A stretch of DNA of 64,000 nucleotides from Haberlea rhodopensis. Its lineage: Eukaryota; Streptophyta; Magnoliopsida; Lamiales; Gesneriaceae. Made by a program: the position numbers and the translations under genes. This document shows positions 22,633 through 33,869 of the stretch, in pieces; positions within the stretch are counted from its first letter, which is position 1, and each line of letters starts with the position of its first letter. The stretch spans positions 62,001 through 126,000 of the forward strand of contig CAJQUN010000421.1 in NCBI GenBank assembly GCA_907163345.1. Reading direction: 5' to 3'. The notes beneath the pieces were generated by a model, which was not told the origin of the DNA, searched no databases, and was given only the letters and a program-made list of their open reading frames with translations.

Positions 22633-25408
22633 TGTGATGTCCGGAATAAGTAATAATCGTTCATTGGATTTAATTATGATGTTTATATGATATGTCGGAA
22701 TTTAATTATTGAGTATCGGATTTTGGAATGTATTTGGGATAAATGATTCTGGGATTGAATTTATATTGTTAATTAAATTCAAGTAGATTCAAAAATTCTT
22801 GGGAATTGTCGTTGGACCCGTATTTGAAATAAATCAAATGGGATTGAAATTGTACAAATTTTAATTATTAATGATTCTTGCAAATATTAAGGGCCCATTA
22901 TTTTGATAATTAAGGGTCCTTATTTTGAGTTTGGATTAATTGAGTTAATTAGTTATTGGAGGATATGAAATTGATTGGAGTAGACTTAAAAGGTTAGGGT
23001 TAGAGTCAAACACACACAAAACTCCTCCACACACACTAAATTAATCGGCCCTCTCTTCTTCACCCCACTTACATGCCGCCTCACTCTCCCGACTCCCTCT
23101 TGCTCGACTGGAACGATTTTCCCACCATGTTCAAGCACCATTTTTGTTCAAGATTTTGTGGGTAAGATGCTATACACTACCTTGGTCATTATTCCTTCTT
23201 GCTCTTCAATTTTTATGGATTTTTCATCCACTTTGAATCGATTTTAGGAAAGGGAAAGTTGCTATATTTTGGCTCGAAATGTGTACTTGGTTTTGAATCG
23301 AAAAATCTGCTCGATTTCCTTCTTGTTAGACTCAACTTTGTTGCTGTACCAAGGTCCGATTTTTCTGCTGCCACATGGTTCAAAAATCTGCTGATTTTAG
23401 TTTGGCAATCTTGCTGCAATATGGTTCAATGTTCTGTGTATATAGTTCGAAAACCTACAGCATTTTGGTTCGAAAACTTGCTGCCCTTATGCTCGAAAAT
23501 CTGCTGATATGTGGCCCAAATTATATTGTTTTGTGTACGCATTTGTGCTCCTTTTGATTAGATTTTGTCGATGCGTGTGACTCAATTTCTCTATCATATG
23601 GGTTCATTTAATCGCCTCTTGTTGGTCAAATTGTTGCTGCTGATTTCTGTGATTATGCCAAGAGAGTTTTATGTTGTGTTTAGTAGATTAATTCCTTGAT
23701 GGGTTTTGGTTGGAGCAAAAGGTTAACTTTGATTGATGAACTTCTACATTTTGGGATGTGTGCTAGTTGGATTTGGACCATTGTTTGAGATGGGAGTGAA
23801 AGAAATGGTGGTGTGCATGAGTAGTGTGTGTGTTGCATGTGTTAGTGTGTATTAGCGTGTGTTTACATGCTGAAACATGCATAAGGGTGGTGTGTGAGCT
23901 GTTGTGTGTGCCTGTATATATGTCCCGGTGTATACCAATGAGTGCTTATGTCGAAATGGTGTAGTGGCGAGCTAACTATGGTGGTTAGGCTAGACTGATT
24001 CGTGTAGGACCTTGTATTGTCTATGAGTTTAAGCATGAGTAATATATCTTCAGTGCATGTGGAATGTTGAGTAAATCGTACGAACGAAATGTATAATGGT
24101 CTGGGAAAGTTGAGTAGACCTTAAAGGACGCAAGACTTGACTATGTAATTAAGCTCATATTATTAATTGTAAATTGAGGATATTGTATTAAGTTGAGAAG
24201 TATTTAAATGATATCATTTGTATTGTAAATAGAGTGATGAAATTGAAAGTACATGAATGATATCGAATGAGTTGTAAATGAGCTAATATTGAGTGATTAT
24301 TTTTATATAGCTTCTACATGATTCTCCGGATGAGGGATAGCTTGATCTTGTTATCGACTATAAGGTACGTGGTGACGTACGAGCAGGTATATATGAATTA
24401 TTTCATATTCCAGTATTCATATATTGTTGAATTGTGATGACTGAATATAAGGGAACGAATATGTGAATAATTGTGATGACTGAATATAAGAGAACGAATA
24501 TGTGAATTGAGTTTGTTATATGTGGTATGGTGGACACGTAAATGTACGTGGTCCGGACATGGAGTTGGGTATGGATGCCTTGGCATTACCAGTATGAGAA
24601 AGTGTTGAGTGATAGATTGATAGACAGAACTGCATTGATATGGAATTATTTATGATCGAGCATAAATAATAGATTCTTGTTGTATTGAATTCATCGTGTG
24701 GTTGAGTATCATATTTTCAGTGACGATACTAAACTTAATATTATGAAAGCGTGTAAGCTTGAAACAGGAACATTGGTGGAAGCTATACAGATTCAGAACT
24801 TCACAGGGAGTACATCTTATAGATTTTCGATACTCTTAAATTGTGATATCATGATATTTATGCATTGTTATGATATGGGTAGTATGATGTTGGTATGCTC
24901 ACCCTGTGTGGGGGCTGTTTCTATTGAAACAGGTAGAACAGGTACGACATGTACTACGGCATTTTGGGATGGTGAGCTCGAACTCGTTGAACGATGCTGC
25001 TCCCCGGAGTGTGGTTTGTGGTTTGAATATGGGTTGAAGGCATATACTATTTATGCATTAATTGGCATTCATTTATTTGTTGCTCGTATGTGAGCACTTA
25101 GAGTCGTGTATATGGACTGTATAATGGTGTTGAAGTCCACATTTTATATCTCCTTAGTACTGTGTTTTTCCCTGGCCGGGAACTTACTTATGTTCTTTTA
25201 GTATTGTGTTTTCCCTGGCTGGGAGTTAGTTTAGTGATGTGCTATATTTTCAGATAGCCCAAATTATGGGGAGACTCTGCCCAATTTTTTTTATTATAGT
25301 CATGGGGATTATGTGAAGCGTGTAATGTTTCTTTAAAGAAATGAAATTTTTAAACTCATACGACGTCATAAATGCTTAAATGTCGTCTTTAAGAGTTGGG
25401 GCCTTACA
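22633..25408 (+). mobile_element. Solo LTR, family G, TSD TGCCC
   Basis: 2776 bp from TGTGATGTCC to GGGGCCTTACA, flanked by TGCCC at 22628-22632 and 25409-25413. It has the shared LTR grammar: AAGGTACGTGGTGACGTACGAGCAG (at about 24362), a perfect CTGTTTC-TATT-GAAACAG hairpin (about 24917-24934), and CCTGGCCGGGAA and CCTGGCTGGGAG boxes (25170-25225). No palindrome array is present. It interrupts gag of element F. Confidence 0.95.
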
Positions 25409-26128
25409 TGCCCACATCATGGTCTTCCTATTTGGCTCTAGGTACAAACCTTTTATAACGGTTTATTTTCATCTAACTGTTTTATGATTGATGCAGCCTC
25501 GTGAGGATCCATTATGCGCAAAACACCGGAAGCAGCTTATGAACTCTTGGAAGAGATGGCCTCTAACAGCTATCAATGGCAATCAGAGAGGAATGTGCCA
25601 AAGAAACCGAGCGGAGTTCATCAAATTGACGACATCACTGCTCTTTCGGCACAGTTGGAAGCGTTGAACAAAAAGATAGATAGCATGAGCATGACAGCGA
25701 TGCAAGCTCAAGTTATCATTTGTGAATTATGTGGAAGCAATCATCCAAGCACCGAGTGCCAGGCAGGTAATCCATTCATATAGTCTAATGAGTCCGTTAA
25801 TTATGTAGGAAACAGGCAGCCCAATAACCCATACTCCAATACTTACAACCCGGGATTGAGGAATCATCCAAACTTGCAATGGTCCAACCAAAACAACGTG
25901 TTGAACCCACAACAACAACCGGGAAATGCACCTAAGCCGAGTATGGAGGAGCTCTTGACCAAGTTAATCTCATTGACAGAAACAAGGATGCAAAATCATG
26001 ATGCATCTATAAAAAACTTGGAGGTTCAAGTCGGGCAACTAGCAGCTATAATTCGTGGACGAGCTCAAGGGACAGTACCTACTGATACAGTGAAAAACCC
26101 AAAGGAGCAAGCAAAAATGGACCACTGA
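25409..26128 (+). pseudogene. Athila-type gag, C-terminal part (broken)
   Basis: Continues the gag of element F after the solo LTR. Translation from 25409 still shows CPHHGLPIWL, typical of Athila gag, but with stops before 25514. The frame 25514-26128 is open except for one in-frame TAG at 25781-25783. It includes TPEAAYELLEEMASNSYQW, a zinc-knuckle remnant CELCGSNHPSTEC (CX2CX3HX4C, near 25728-25766), and a C-terminal helical stretch with EELLTKLISLTE and LEVQVGQLA. No pol sequence follows. Confidence 0.82.
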
Positions 26129-26991
26129 GACGGAGGTGACAGTCCAGCTTGGGACTTTAAATTAAGAACTTTCCTCTATCCCTTGTTTGTTTTTATTTTC
26201 TTTCTTGTTATTTTATTTTGCGAGCCTAACTCCGTGCGTTAATTTTCAAATGCGTTAATTTTCAAATGCAGAAAAATGGAATGAGTCAAATTGGTGGGGC
26301 GGACCGAACATCGGAATTTTTTTTTTTTTTTAGTGAAAAAATATCTAGAACAATCGATCGATCGAGATTAAATCTCGATCGATCGTCCATGGGTTGAAAA
26401 AAGAAAAAGTTTTTTGGAGTCGTCGATCGATCGAGATATCACGCTCGATCGATCGAGGAAGGTCATAAAGAAAAAAAATTATCTGTCTCGCTCGATCGAT
26501 CGAGCAGCATCTCTCGATCGTAACATCGATTTCATCAAATTTCATACAGAACCCTACCCATGTTTTCACAGAAAAAAATCATTCCTTTTTACCAAATCCC
26601 CAATTCCCTTCTATAATCTTTCCCACAAACTCACAAATCTGGTAATCTATGCTTCAAAGCTTCTTCTAGTTACAATTTTTGCAACAGATTTGAAGATCCA
26701 AAGCTGAATTGGGAGATTGCATCAAAAAGGAGGAATTCAAGCAAATTCCAAAACATCACCTAGATTTTCATGGTATTCTGTTTCAACTCTTTTATATATC
26801 CATGAATTAATAAATATTTCTGTTTGGGTATACAAGGATTGAAGTTTTTGGTGAATTTGGAAGTTGAGTAGTCAATTATTGGGGAATTATAGAGTTGATT
26901 GGTAAGATTGGTGAATTCTTGCTGTGGTTGGTAATATTGGTGAGTTATTGTTGTGGTTGGGATTGAAGAAGTGAGAATTGTGAATTGATCA
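26129..26991 (+). other. Spacer of element F with palindrome array
   Basis: No coding frame. After a GGAGGTGACAGTCCAGCTTG stretch like that found after Athila coding regions, the sequence becomes T-rich, then carries palindromes (26355-26524) and an AT-rich leader to the ATG of the second ORF at 26992. It may act as an internal promoter or leader for that ORF; this is inferred from position only. Confidence 0.6.
26355..26524. repeat. CGATCGATCG palindrome array (inside element F)
   Basis: Pairs 26355/26376 (21 bp), 26424/26446 (22) and 26493/26515 (22, the last only half preserved). It is the only array found outside an LTR. Confidence 0.9.
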
Positions 26992-27932
26992 ATGGCTCCA
27001 AAGAAAAAGCAAAAGCAAGTCGAAGCCACCACTTCGTCTGTAGATTATGATGAGCGGCGCTTTGTGAATTCCGTAGCGGCGGAATTGTACCCCAGCTATC
27101 ACCACAAACCCCTCAGTCATGAAAGGGGAATGAGTTTAGATCGACTTGAATGCCCTTTCATTCAAGAAGCAAGGCGGCGAGATTGGTTTGAATTCATTCA
27201 ACAACCTATTGATGCGGTGTTCCCTGTTGTGAGGGAATTCTATGTTAATCTAAGGACAGTCAGTCCACCAGAATTCAAGGGAGGTTGTATTGTAAGGGGT
27301 AAGGATGTTGAATTTGATCGATTCAAATTAAATGCGATTTTTAGGATGCCATCTATAAAGAATAGTGATTACCAAGCGTTCAAGAAGAGCCTGATCAATT
27401 ACGATGAGGTACTATCGGTAATCAGTATTGAGGGGACTGGCTGGCAAAGAAACAACAATGGAGAGCCCCAATTGGTCCTAAAGAAATATCTGAAACCAGA
27501 GGCACAAGCATGGTTATCCTTCATAGCCTCCCGGGTCATGCCATCGACCCACACTTCTGAGGTTACCAAGGAGAGAGTTGCCCTGGTATTTGCCATACTC
27601 ATAGGGCAAACGGTGGATTTGGGGCACATTATAAATGACCACATCTGTGACATCGGCAGGAGTCTGCCCACCTCCGCATTACCTTCCCCATTTACTATCA
27701 CAGCTCTTTGCAAGAGAGGCGGAGTGAAGTGGGATGCCGATGAAGAACTCCCACCACCTAAAGGACCAATTGTGGTTGATGGGCCACCACCTCCTACCAA
27801 CCGACGTAGGGCCGAGCCACGGCCTTCGAGCAGCAGACATGCTGGCCATCTTCCTCTTCCGCTGCAGAGCATTCATCGATCACTTTGGGCTCCCTTCATA
27901 GGGATCTCCAAAACATCCACCTGGAACAGCAG
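26992..27932 (+). pseudogene. Second ORF of element F, plant-transposon-protein type
   Basis: About 310 residues, starting MAPKKKQKQ, a basic N-terminus that could act as a nuclear signal. The core VVREFYVNL...VRGKDVEFD...LNAIFRMP and the later TSEVTKERVALVFAILIGQ resemble the widespread 'putative plant transposon protein' domain (Pfam PF20167 by memory, not searched). It sits where Athila elements carry an extra ORF downstream of pol. It is interrupted by chromovirus C at 27933. The correct reading frame at 27870-27932 differs from the upstream one, so a frameshift lies around 27750-27870. The coding end is at 55413-55655. Biochemical role unknown. Confidence 0.7.
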
Positions 27933-28820
27933 TGTAATACCCCTTAAATGTTATGTGATTATGTGTTATCTTACATGATTATGATTTTATGAAGGGTTGT
28001 GGTGCATTTAAATTGGGGGTTATAATTATGTTATGATGATATGATTTATGGGGCATGTTGGGTGTTTTAAGGGATGTATTAATTAGGTAAAGTTATAAAA
28101 TATCGAGCGAGGGTATTTTAATACATCGTGCTACATACCGGGGCACAATTAAACACCACATGGCACCCCAATCACACCACCCCCCCCTATCAGTCCGCCC
28201 CCCACTTGGCAAACCCATGCCTCATTACTCACCCCCATCCCCAACCCATGCCCAATCACTTTTCCTTTCCCTCTTCCTTTCCCCTCTTTTTCGTTCCTGA
28301 TGTGCTGCAAAATAGAGGGAAAAAAGCTGGATTTATTAGGTGTAAAACCTTGCAAGAAGAGGAGCAAAAAGAGAGGGGTAAGTGGGTACTCTGTTTTCAG
28401 GGTTTTTGGTTGGGTTTAAGTTTGGTTGGGTGATTCTTCATGCATGCTAGTATAGGTTTGGATGAAACCTTGGTATGAGTACTTACATGGAAGTATTTTG
28501 TAGCTACTAGCATGTTTACTCGAGCATGTTACATGTTTTATGTGTTAGATTTCTAGTTATGAAAGTATGTGCTCGAAAATCTGGGCAAGAGGTGCATGCT
28601 CTGTTTTTCTGTAAAGATTGGATGAGATCTAAGTTTATGAAGATTTTATGATGCATGTTAGCTTAGGTTTTGTAAAACCTTTGATTTAAGTACCTACATG
28701 GAAGTTTTACGAGGTTCCTAGCATGTTTGTTTAAGCAAGTATGATGTGTTATGAAGTAGATTTGATGCCATGAAATGAGGTGCATGCTCTGTTTTTCTGT
28801 TGACTCCTCCTCCTTTTAAA

Positions 28821-28842
28821 AAGGTACGTAAGAGACGTACGG
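28821..28842 (+). promoter_or_regulatory. Conserved GGTACGT..ACGTACG motif, possible splice donor
   Basis: AAGGTACGTAAGAGACGTAC matches a plant 5' splice-site consensus (AG/GTACGTAAG). A matching acceptor, CCCTTGTCTTGCAG, ends at 29778, one base before the gag ATG. The motif recurs in every LTR family here. It is also nearly palindromic (GTACGT...ACGTAC), so a protein-binding site is an equal possibility. Confidence 0.45.
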
Positions 28843-28948
28843 GCATCGGACGGTAAAACACACCTCTACACTATGAATATGCATTTATCGCATGAGTATT
28901 TACGATGAAATGATGATGTTTATATGATGTTTATATAATGATATGATG

Positions 28949-29150
28949 TTATGATTGGGTAAGACGCCCATATGGTAAGATGCCATACGATGTTATGATT
29001 GGGTAAGATGCCCATATGGTAAGATGACATACGATGTTATGATTGGGTAAGATGCCCATATGATAAGATGCCATACGATGTTATGATTGGGTAAGATGCC
29101 CATATGGTAAGATGCCATACGATGTTTATGATTGGGTAAGATGCCCACAT
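28949..29150 (+). repeat. 44-bp tandem repeat of paired hairpins (5 copies)
   Basis: GATTGGGTAAG starts at 28953, 28997, 29041, 29085 and about 29130. Each unit has GGGTAAGATGCCC (stem GGG/CCC) and ATGGTAAGATGCCAT (stem ATGG/CCAT), the same loop in two different stems. Confidence 0.9.
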
Positions 29151-29578
29151 GCATGAATGGAAACCAGGGACAATAAAAAGAAGTTAATGAATAACCAGCA
29201 AGTTTACTTAACTAAGATTTCATGCATTTAATGTTATGTTTTTATGATGTTAAGTAAAGATGAATATGCTCATGATGTGTTGTCCCTGTAGGTACACTTT
29301 TGGAATGAAGGACTAAGGGTCGGGTTGAGGCAGTGAGCTAAAAGAACACAAAGATGTAGAGGATTCAGCTTTTGATTAGTATCTACTCTAGGAGTCGTAT
29401 AAATCTAAATGTTAGCATTCATTATGGGAATGTAATTAATAAATTTTTGGAAGTTTGATTTTTGGCCTGTAATCTTGTTAGCTCACGTAACAACCGGAAC
29501 TCTAAAATGTCATTAATGCATATTTAGTATATCAATACGTTATCCTAACACTGTTAAGGTGGGAAGACCCCACATTAG

Positions 29579-29597
29579 TGGTATCAGAGCAGTGGTT
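29579..29597 (+). other. tRNA-Met primer-binding site of C
   Basis: TGGTATCAGAGCAGTGGTT, 4 nt after the 5' LTR end. The 29598-29779 stretch is the untranslated leader and ends in a pyrimidine-rich TTGCAG before gag. Confidence 0.95.
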
Positions 29598-29779
29598 AGA
29601 TAACCCGGGAATGAGTGAAGGGTAGCCTTAGCAATAAGTTAGCTAGGTGCTAACTTTTAAACATGTTTTGTGCTTAAGTTGCATATGAAGTATATGATGT
29701 TACGCTAACTTGTTCGATTATCTAACGATGTATTATATGAACTGCTTTTGGGTATTGTTGTTAACCCTTGTCTTGCAGT

Positions 29780-31471
29780 ATGGCAGCAAATGTGGAAGTG
29801 GGCGATGCGGTAAGTGTTAATGCAAGTGCTGGGCGTACGAATCCCCTACCACCGCCAGCCTTGGGTGAAGAACCTTCTGAACAACAGTTATTACCGGGAG
29901 AACTAAGTTTGGCTCAATTTCTGACATACCGACCCCCGATGTTCGAAGGAACCGAGACTGGGGAGATGGCTGAGGAATGGTTGGAGAGAATAGAACAGAT
30001 ATTTGTGGCAGCTCCTTGTGCTAAGACAGCCTGGATGAGACTAGCGGAGTTCCAATTGGCCAAGAAGGCGCTAATGTGGTGGAAGACCACAGTGATAGAG
30101 CAAGAGGCTCAGGGTCAGGAAATAACTTGGAAACTGTTCAGGACTCGCTTTCTGACCCGCTACTTTTCAGCTGCCGCACGACAGGCTAAGGAAGATGAGT
30201 TTACCAACCTCAAGCAAGGTAACATGCCTGTGTCAGATTATGTTCTTCAATACTGTTCCTTGCTCAGATATGTACCTCACATTGCTGCAAGCACTCAAGC
30301 GAAGATGAGGAACTTCATGAAGGGCTTGAGGCCGGAACTGTATGACAGGGTGATCACTTATGGCCTTGCCTGTTTTGATGATGCACTTTCACGGGCTGAG
30401 CTAGCCGAACTGGGAGTTGGTGCATATCCTGATGCCGTACCACCTCCAGCACCCCCTCAGAAATCTACTTCTGACAATTTGAAGCCAAGGGGTGATCAGT
30501 TCAAGCCAAGGGGGAACACATCGGCATCAAGGTTCAGTGGTAAGAGGCCCGATAATCGATGGAAGGGAGGTCGTAGGAATGATTCCCCATCTGGAAGAGG
30601 GCAGTCTCAGGGAGACAGATTCGGGAAGGTCCAATGCACTCTTTGTGGGCAACCACATTTGACGAAAGACTGTGTAGGATGTTATGTTTGTGGCGATAGA
30701 GGCCACTTTGCTCGGCAGTGTCCCAACAGGGGGAGACAACAGAATTCTGCAGGGAGGCCTGCGGACAAAGCAGCACAGCACAGACAACCTTTTGCACCAA
30801 GGCAGTATGGAGGTCAGCCCATGGGGCCACCTCAGGGGCAGGTTTATGCTTTGACGAGGGAGCAGGCTACAACGGCTCCAGAGGAGGTTATAGCGGGTAC
30901 GTGCCTTTTATTTACGCACCCTGCTTTTATATTGATAGACACAGGTGGGTCACACTCTTTTGTGTCGACGAGTTTTGTGGAAAGGCACCACATATGCACT
31001 TCTCCGTCGCCCATGCCTCTTATTGTCTCGACACCCGCTGGAAGAAGTTTGATTACTGATTAGATTGTCTATGAAGGCCTCATTTATTTTGAGGGCAATG
31101 AGCTGAGGTCAGACTTGATTGTTCTGGGAATGTCGGACTTCGATTGCATTGTGGGCATCGATGTGCTGAACAAGTATCAGACGGTTGTGGACTGTAGAGA
31201 GAGGACTGTCCGGTTCAGATCTGATTTGGGAGTCCAGTGGACATTCTATGGGGATGGTTCTCATTCAAAGATCCAGTTGATATCTGATGTAAAGATGGCA
31301 CAGTTGTTGGAACGAGGCCACACAGGATATCTGATCTATGTTGTTGATGTTACCGGAAAGAAGGAAGACTTGAAAGTCGAGGATGTGCCCGTAGTGGCGG
31401 AGTTCCCTGATGTTTTTTTCGGAGGAGATCACTGGATTCCCACCGACGAGAGAGGTCGAGTTTGGGATTGA
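29780..31471 (+). pseudogene. Chromovirus C gag-protease (one stop, one frameshift)
   Basis: Gag forms the virus-like particle; the aspartic protease matures the polyprotein. The ATG at 29780 (MAANVEVGD) is preferred because upstream frames begin only with non-ATG codons and a TTGCAG lies just before it. A retrotransposon-gag domain spans about residues 50-190 (FEGTETGEMAEEWLERIEQ; LFRTRFLTRYF). Two zinc knuckles follow: CTLCGQPHLTKDC from residue 286 and CYVCGDRGHFARQC from residue 301. The protease motif is DTGGSHSF at residue 387, where Ser/Ala is more usual than Gly in the third position. An in-frame TAG lies at 31061-31063, after which the same frame continues through LGMSDFDCIVGIDVL to 31471. 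The change to the RT frame is explained by one extra T in the T-run at 31411-31417. Confidence 0.9.
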
Positions 31472-32373
31472 GTTGCTACCAGGGACGTCTGTCATTTCTC
31501 ATGCCACATATAGGATGGCACCAGCGGAGCTAAGGGAGTTAAAGATTCAGTTGCAAGAGCTCCTTAACAAGGGCTACATACGCCCTAGCGTATCGCCCTG
31601 GGGTGCACCTGTTTTATTTGTTAAGAAGAAAGATGGATCGATGCGTCTATGCATTGACTATAAGCAACTGAATAAGGCCACAGTAAATAACAAGTATCCA
31701 CTTCCGAGGATCGATGACTTGTTTGATCAGTTGCAAGGTACGAGGCTCTACAGTAAGATTGATCTAAGCTCGGGATATCATCAGATTCGAGTAAGGGAGG
31801 ATGATGTTCAGAAGACGGCTTTTAGGACGAGATATGGGCACTATGAATTCTTAGTCATGCCTTTTCGAGTGACGAATGCCCCAGCTGTATTCATGAGTTT
31901 GATGAACAGGGTGTTCAAGCCATATTTGGACCAGTTCGTCATAGTTTTCATTGACGATATACTCATCTACTCCCGGACTGAGGAAGAACATGTGGAGCAC
32001 TTGAGGACAGTACTCCAGATCCTCAAGGATCATCAATTATATGCAAAGCTCAGCAAGTGCGAGTTCTGGTTGAGCAGTGTGGTATTCTTAGGCCATGTCA
32101 TATCTAGCAGAGGGATATCTGTGGATCCCAGGAAGATTGGAGTTGTGATGGAGTGGGCTGCACCCACTTCTGTACCTGAGATACGGAGCCTTCTCGGTTT
32201 GGCAGGATATTACGGACGTTTCGTCGAGGTTTTTTCAAAGATTGCCAAACCCCTGACACAGCTGACTCAGAAAGGAGTCCCCTTCTATTGGTCTGAGGCT
32301 TGTGAGGAAAGCTTCCAAGAGCTGAAGCGTCGTTTGACTACAGCGCCTGTGTTGGTGATTCCGTCTGAGAATA
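31410..32373 (+). pseudogene. Chromovirus C reverse transcriptase (truncated by element B)
   Basis: Reverse transcriptase palm and fingers of a Ty3/gypsy chromovirus. Blocks in order: PLPRIDDLFDQLQG, YSKIDLSSGYHQIRV, KTAFRTRYGHYEFLVMPF, the catalytic FIDDILIYS, KCEFWLSSVVFLGHVIS, and RSLLGLAGYYGRFV. One block reads MPFRVTNAP where MPFGLTNAP is usual, so a near-invariant Gly is replaced by Arg, which would be expected to harm the enzyme. The frame is open to 32373, where element B is inserted. The protein continues into RNase H at 50692. Confidence 0.93.
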
Positions 32374-33130
32374 TGTGATGTCCCCGAAATGAGTAATTAC
32401 AATTAAAGCATTAATTATGTTTATGTGATTAATTATGTGAATAATTGATTTATGTGTTGAAATTAATTACCACGATGAAATGCTTAGTCACATGATAGGC
32501 ATGACCCGGGAGGGGAGTTACGTTTCAAGGTGCATGTTATGCATGATAGAAAATGAGGTGTTAACATGATTTAATTGTGTTGATTGTTAATTATGAGGAA
32601 AGTATGAATTTAATGAAGTTGGTTGCATTTTTGTAAAATGCTTTTAAAATACCATGTTGGGGTATTTTATACATCATGTTAATTTAGGGTACAATTTTAA
32701 TAACCCCACTATATTCCCCTTTTATCCCATTTTCCCTTAACTTCTCCCCCACCACTCAAAAACCCCCAATTCTCTCCCAAAGCCCTAACCTCACCCCATT
32801 TTCGAAATCCTTCAAAGGACGAAGGAGGAAACTCCACAAAACTTGTGTTTGTGTGATCTTTGTTAAGATTTGGAGTCTTCAAGAGGTATGTAACCCTTCC
32901 TTAAGTTTTTATGAAGTTTGGATTTGAAATGGGATGATTTTGAAGTGACTTAAGTGGGTTTGGTTGGGTATATGTTGTATGTTGTTGGGGTATGATTTTT
33001 GAAGTGTTTTAAGTGGGTTTTAGTGGGTTATGATGTTATTGTTATTGTTGGGAAGTTTGGTGTTGAAAGGTATGAGAATAAGCTTGGAAAATGCACATAA
33101 AAATGGTGGAATCGCGGCCACTGGAAGTGG

Positions 33131-33339
33131 CGATCGATCGCTACAAAAGCAGCGATCGATCGCCGAGGGGCAGTACGCGAAGATGAGGATAGGCGATCGA
33201 TCGCCTCAAATGGCGCGATCGATCGCCAACGTCCAGTAGCCAAATGAGCATCAGGCGATCGATCGCCTCATTTTAAGCGATCGATCGCCGCTAAGTGAAA
33301 AATCGGGCGATCGATCGCCTCATTTTGAGCGATCGATCG
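33131..33339. repeat. CGATCGATCG palindrome array (B 5' LTR)
   Basis: Eight perfect copies at 33131/33153, 33194/33216, 33256/33278 and 33308/33330. All four pairs are spaced exactly 22 bp; the 12-bp spacers differ (CTACAAAAGCAG, CCTCAAATGGCG, CCTCATTTTAAG, CCTCATTTTGAG). Confidence 0.95.
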
Positions 33340-33869
33340 CCACTGTTCAAAAGTTGAAAAATGATGATTTTTGTTGAATTTTTGATATTGGGCTATTGTT
33401 TAGCTTCTAATATCAATTTGTATGGTTATGTAGAACCGTCCCAGGTACCCACGACTTCAAGGAGATAAAGTTCTATAATTTCTCCTTCTTTTGGAATTAA
33501 GGTACGTAAGAGACGTACGAGCATCGGACGGTAAACCATACCCTTACATATTATGATGATGTTTATGATGATGTTTATGATGATAATTGTGATAAATAAA
33601 TTAAGATGATGATGTTTGTGAAGATGATATGATAAGTAAGTTATATTGATGATGATTATGATGACGATGTTACGATGATGATTATGATAAGTAAGTTATG
33701 AGGAGGATGATTATGATGATGAAGTTTATGATGATTATTTTGATAAGTAAGATTATGATGACGATGTTATGATGATAATGTTCATGTTAAGTAAGTTCAT
33801 GATGATGATGTTACGATGACGATGCTTATGAAAAGTAAGTTTATGATGATGGGATACGATGTTATTATG

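Larger units (their letters stand above)
27933..29574 (+). repeat. 5' LTR of chromovirus C
   Basis: 1642 bp from TGTAATACCCC to GAAGACCCCACA. It contains a C-rich tract (28180-28187), AAGGTACGTAAGAGACGTACGG (from 28821), five 44-bp hairpin repeats (28949-29150), and the CAGGGACAA (29165-29173)/TTGTCCCTG (29280-29288) perfect bracket. It has no CGATCGATCG array, unlike the 3' LTR of the same element. Confidence 0.92.

Noticed and set aside
28128..28433. Pro-rich open frame in the C LTR (and 51460-51806 in the 3' copy)
   Set aside because: It covers the C-rich LTR tract and poly-C junction; no gene features and no conservation beyond the LTR itself.
33131..33339. CGATCGATCG arrays as a CRISPR array or bacterial GATC (Dam/SeqA) cluster
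   Set aside because: Repeats are only 10 bp with 11-12 bp spacers, they lie within plant LTRs flanked by TSDs, and no bacterial genes are nearby.
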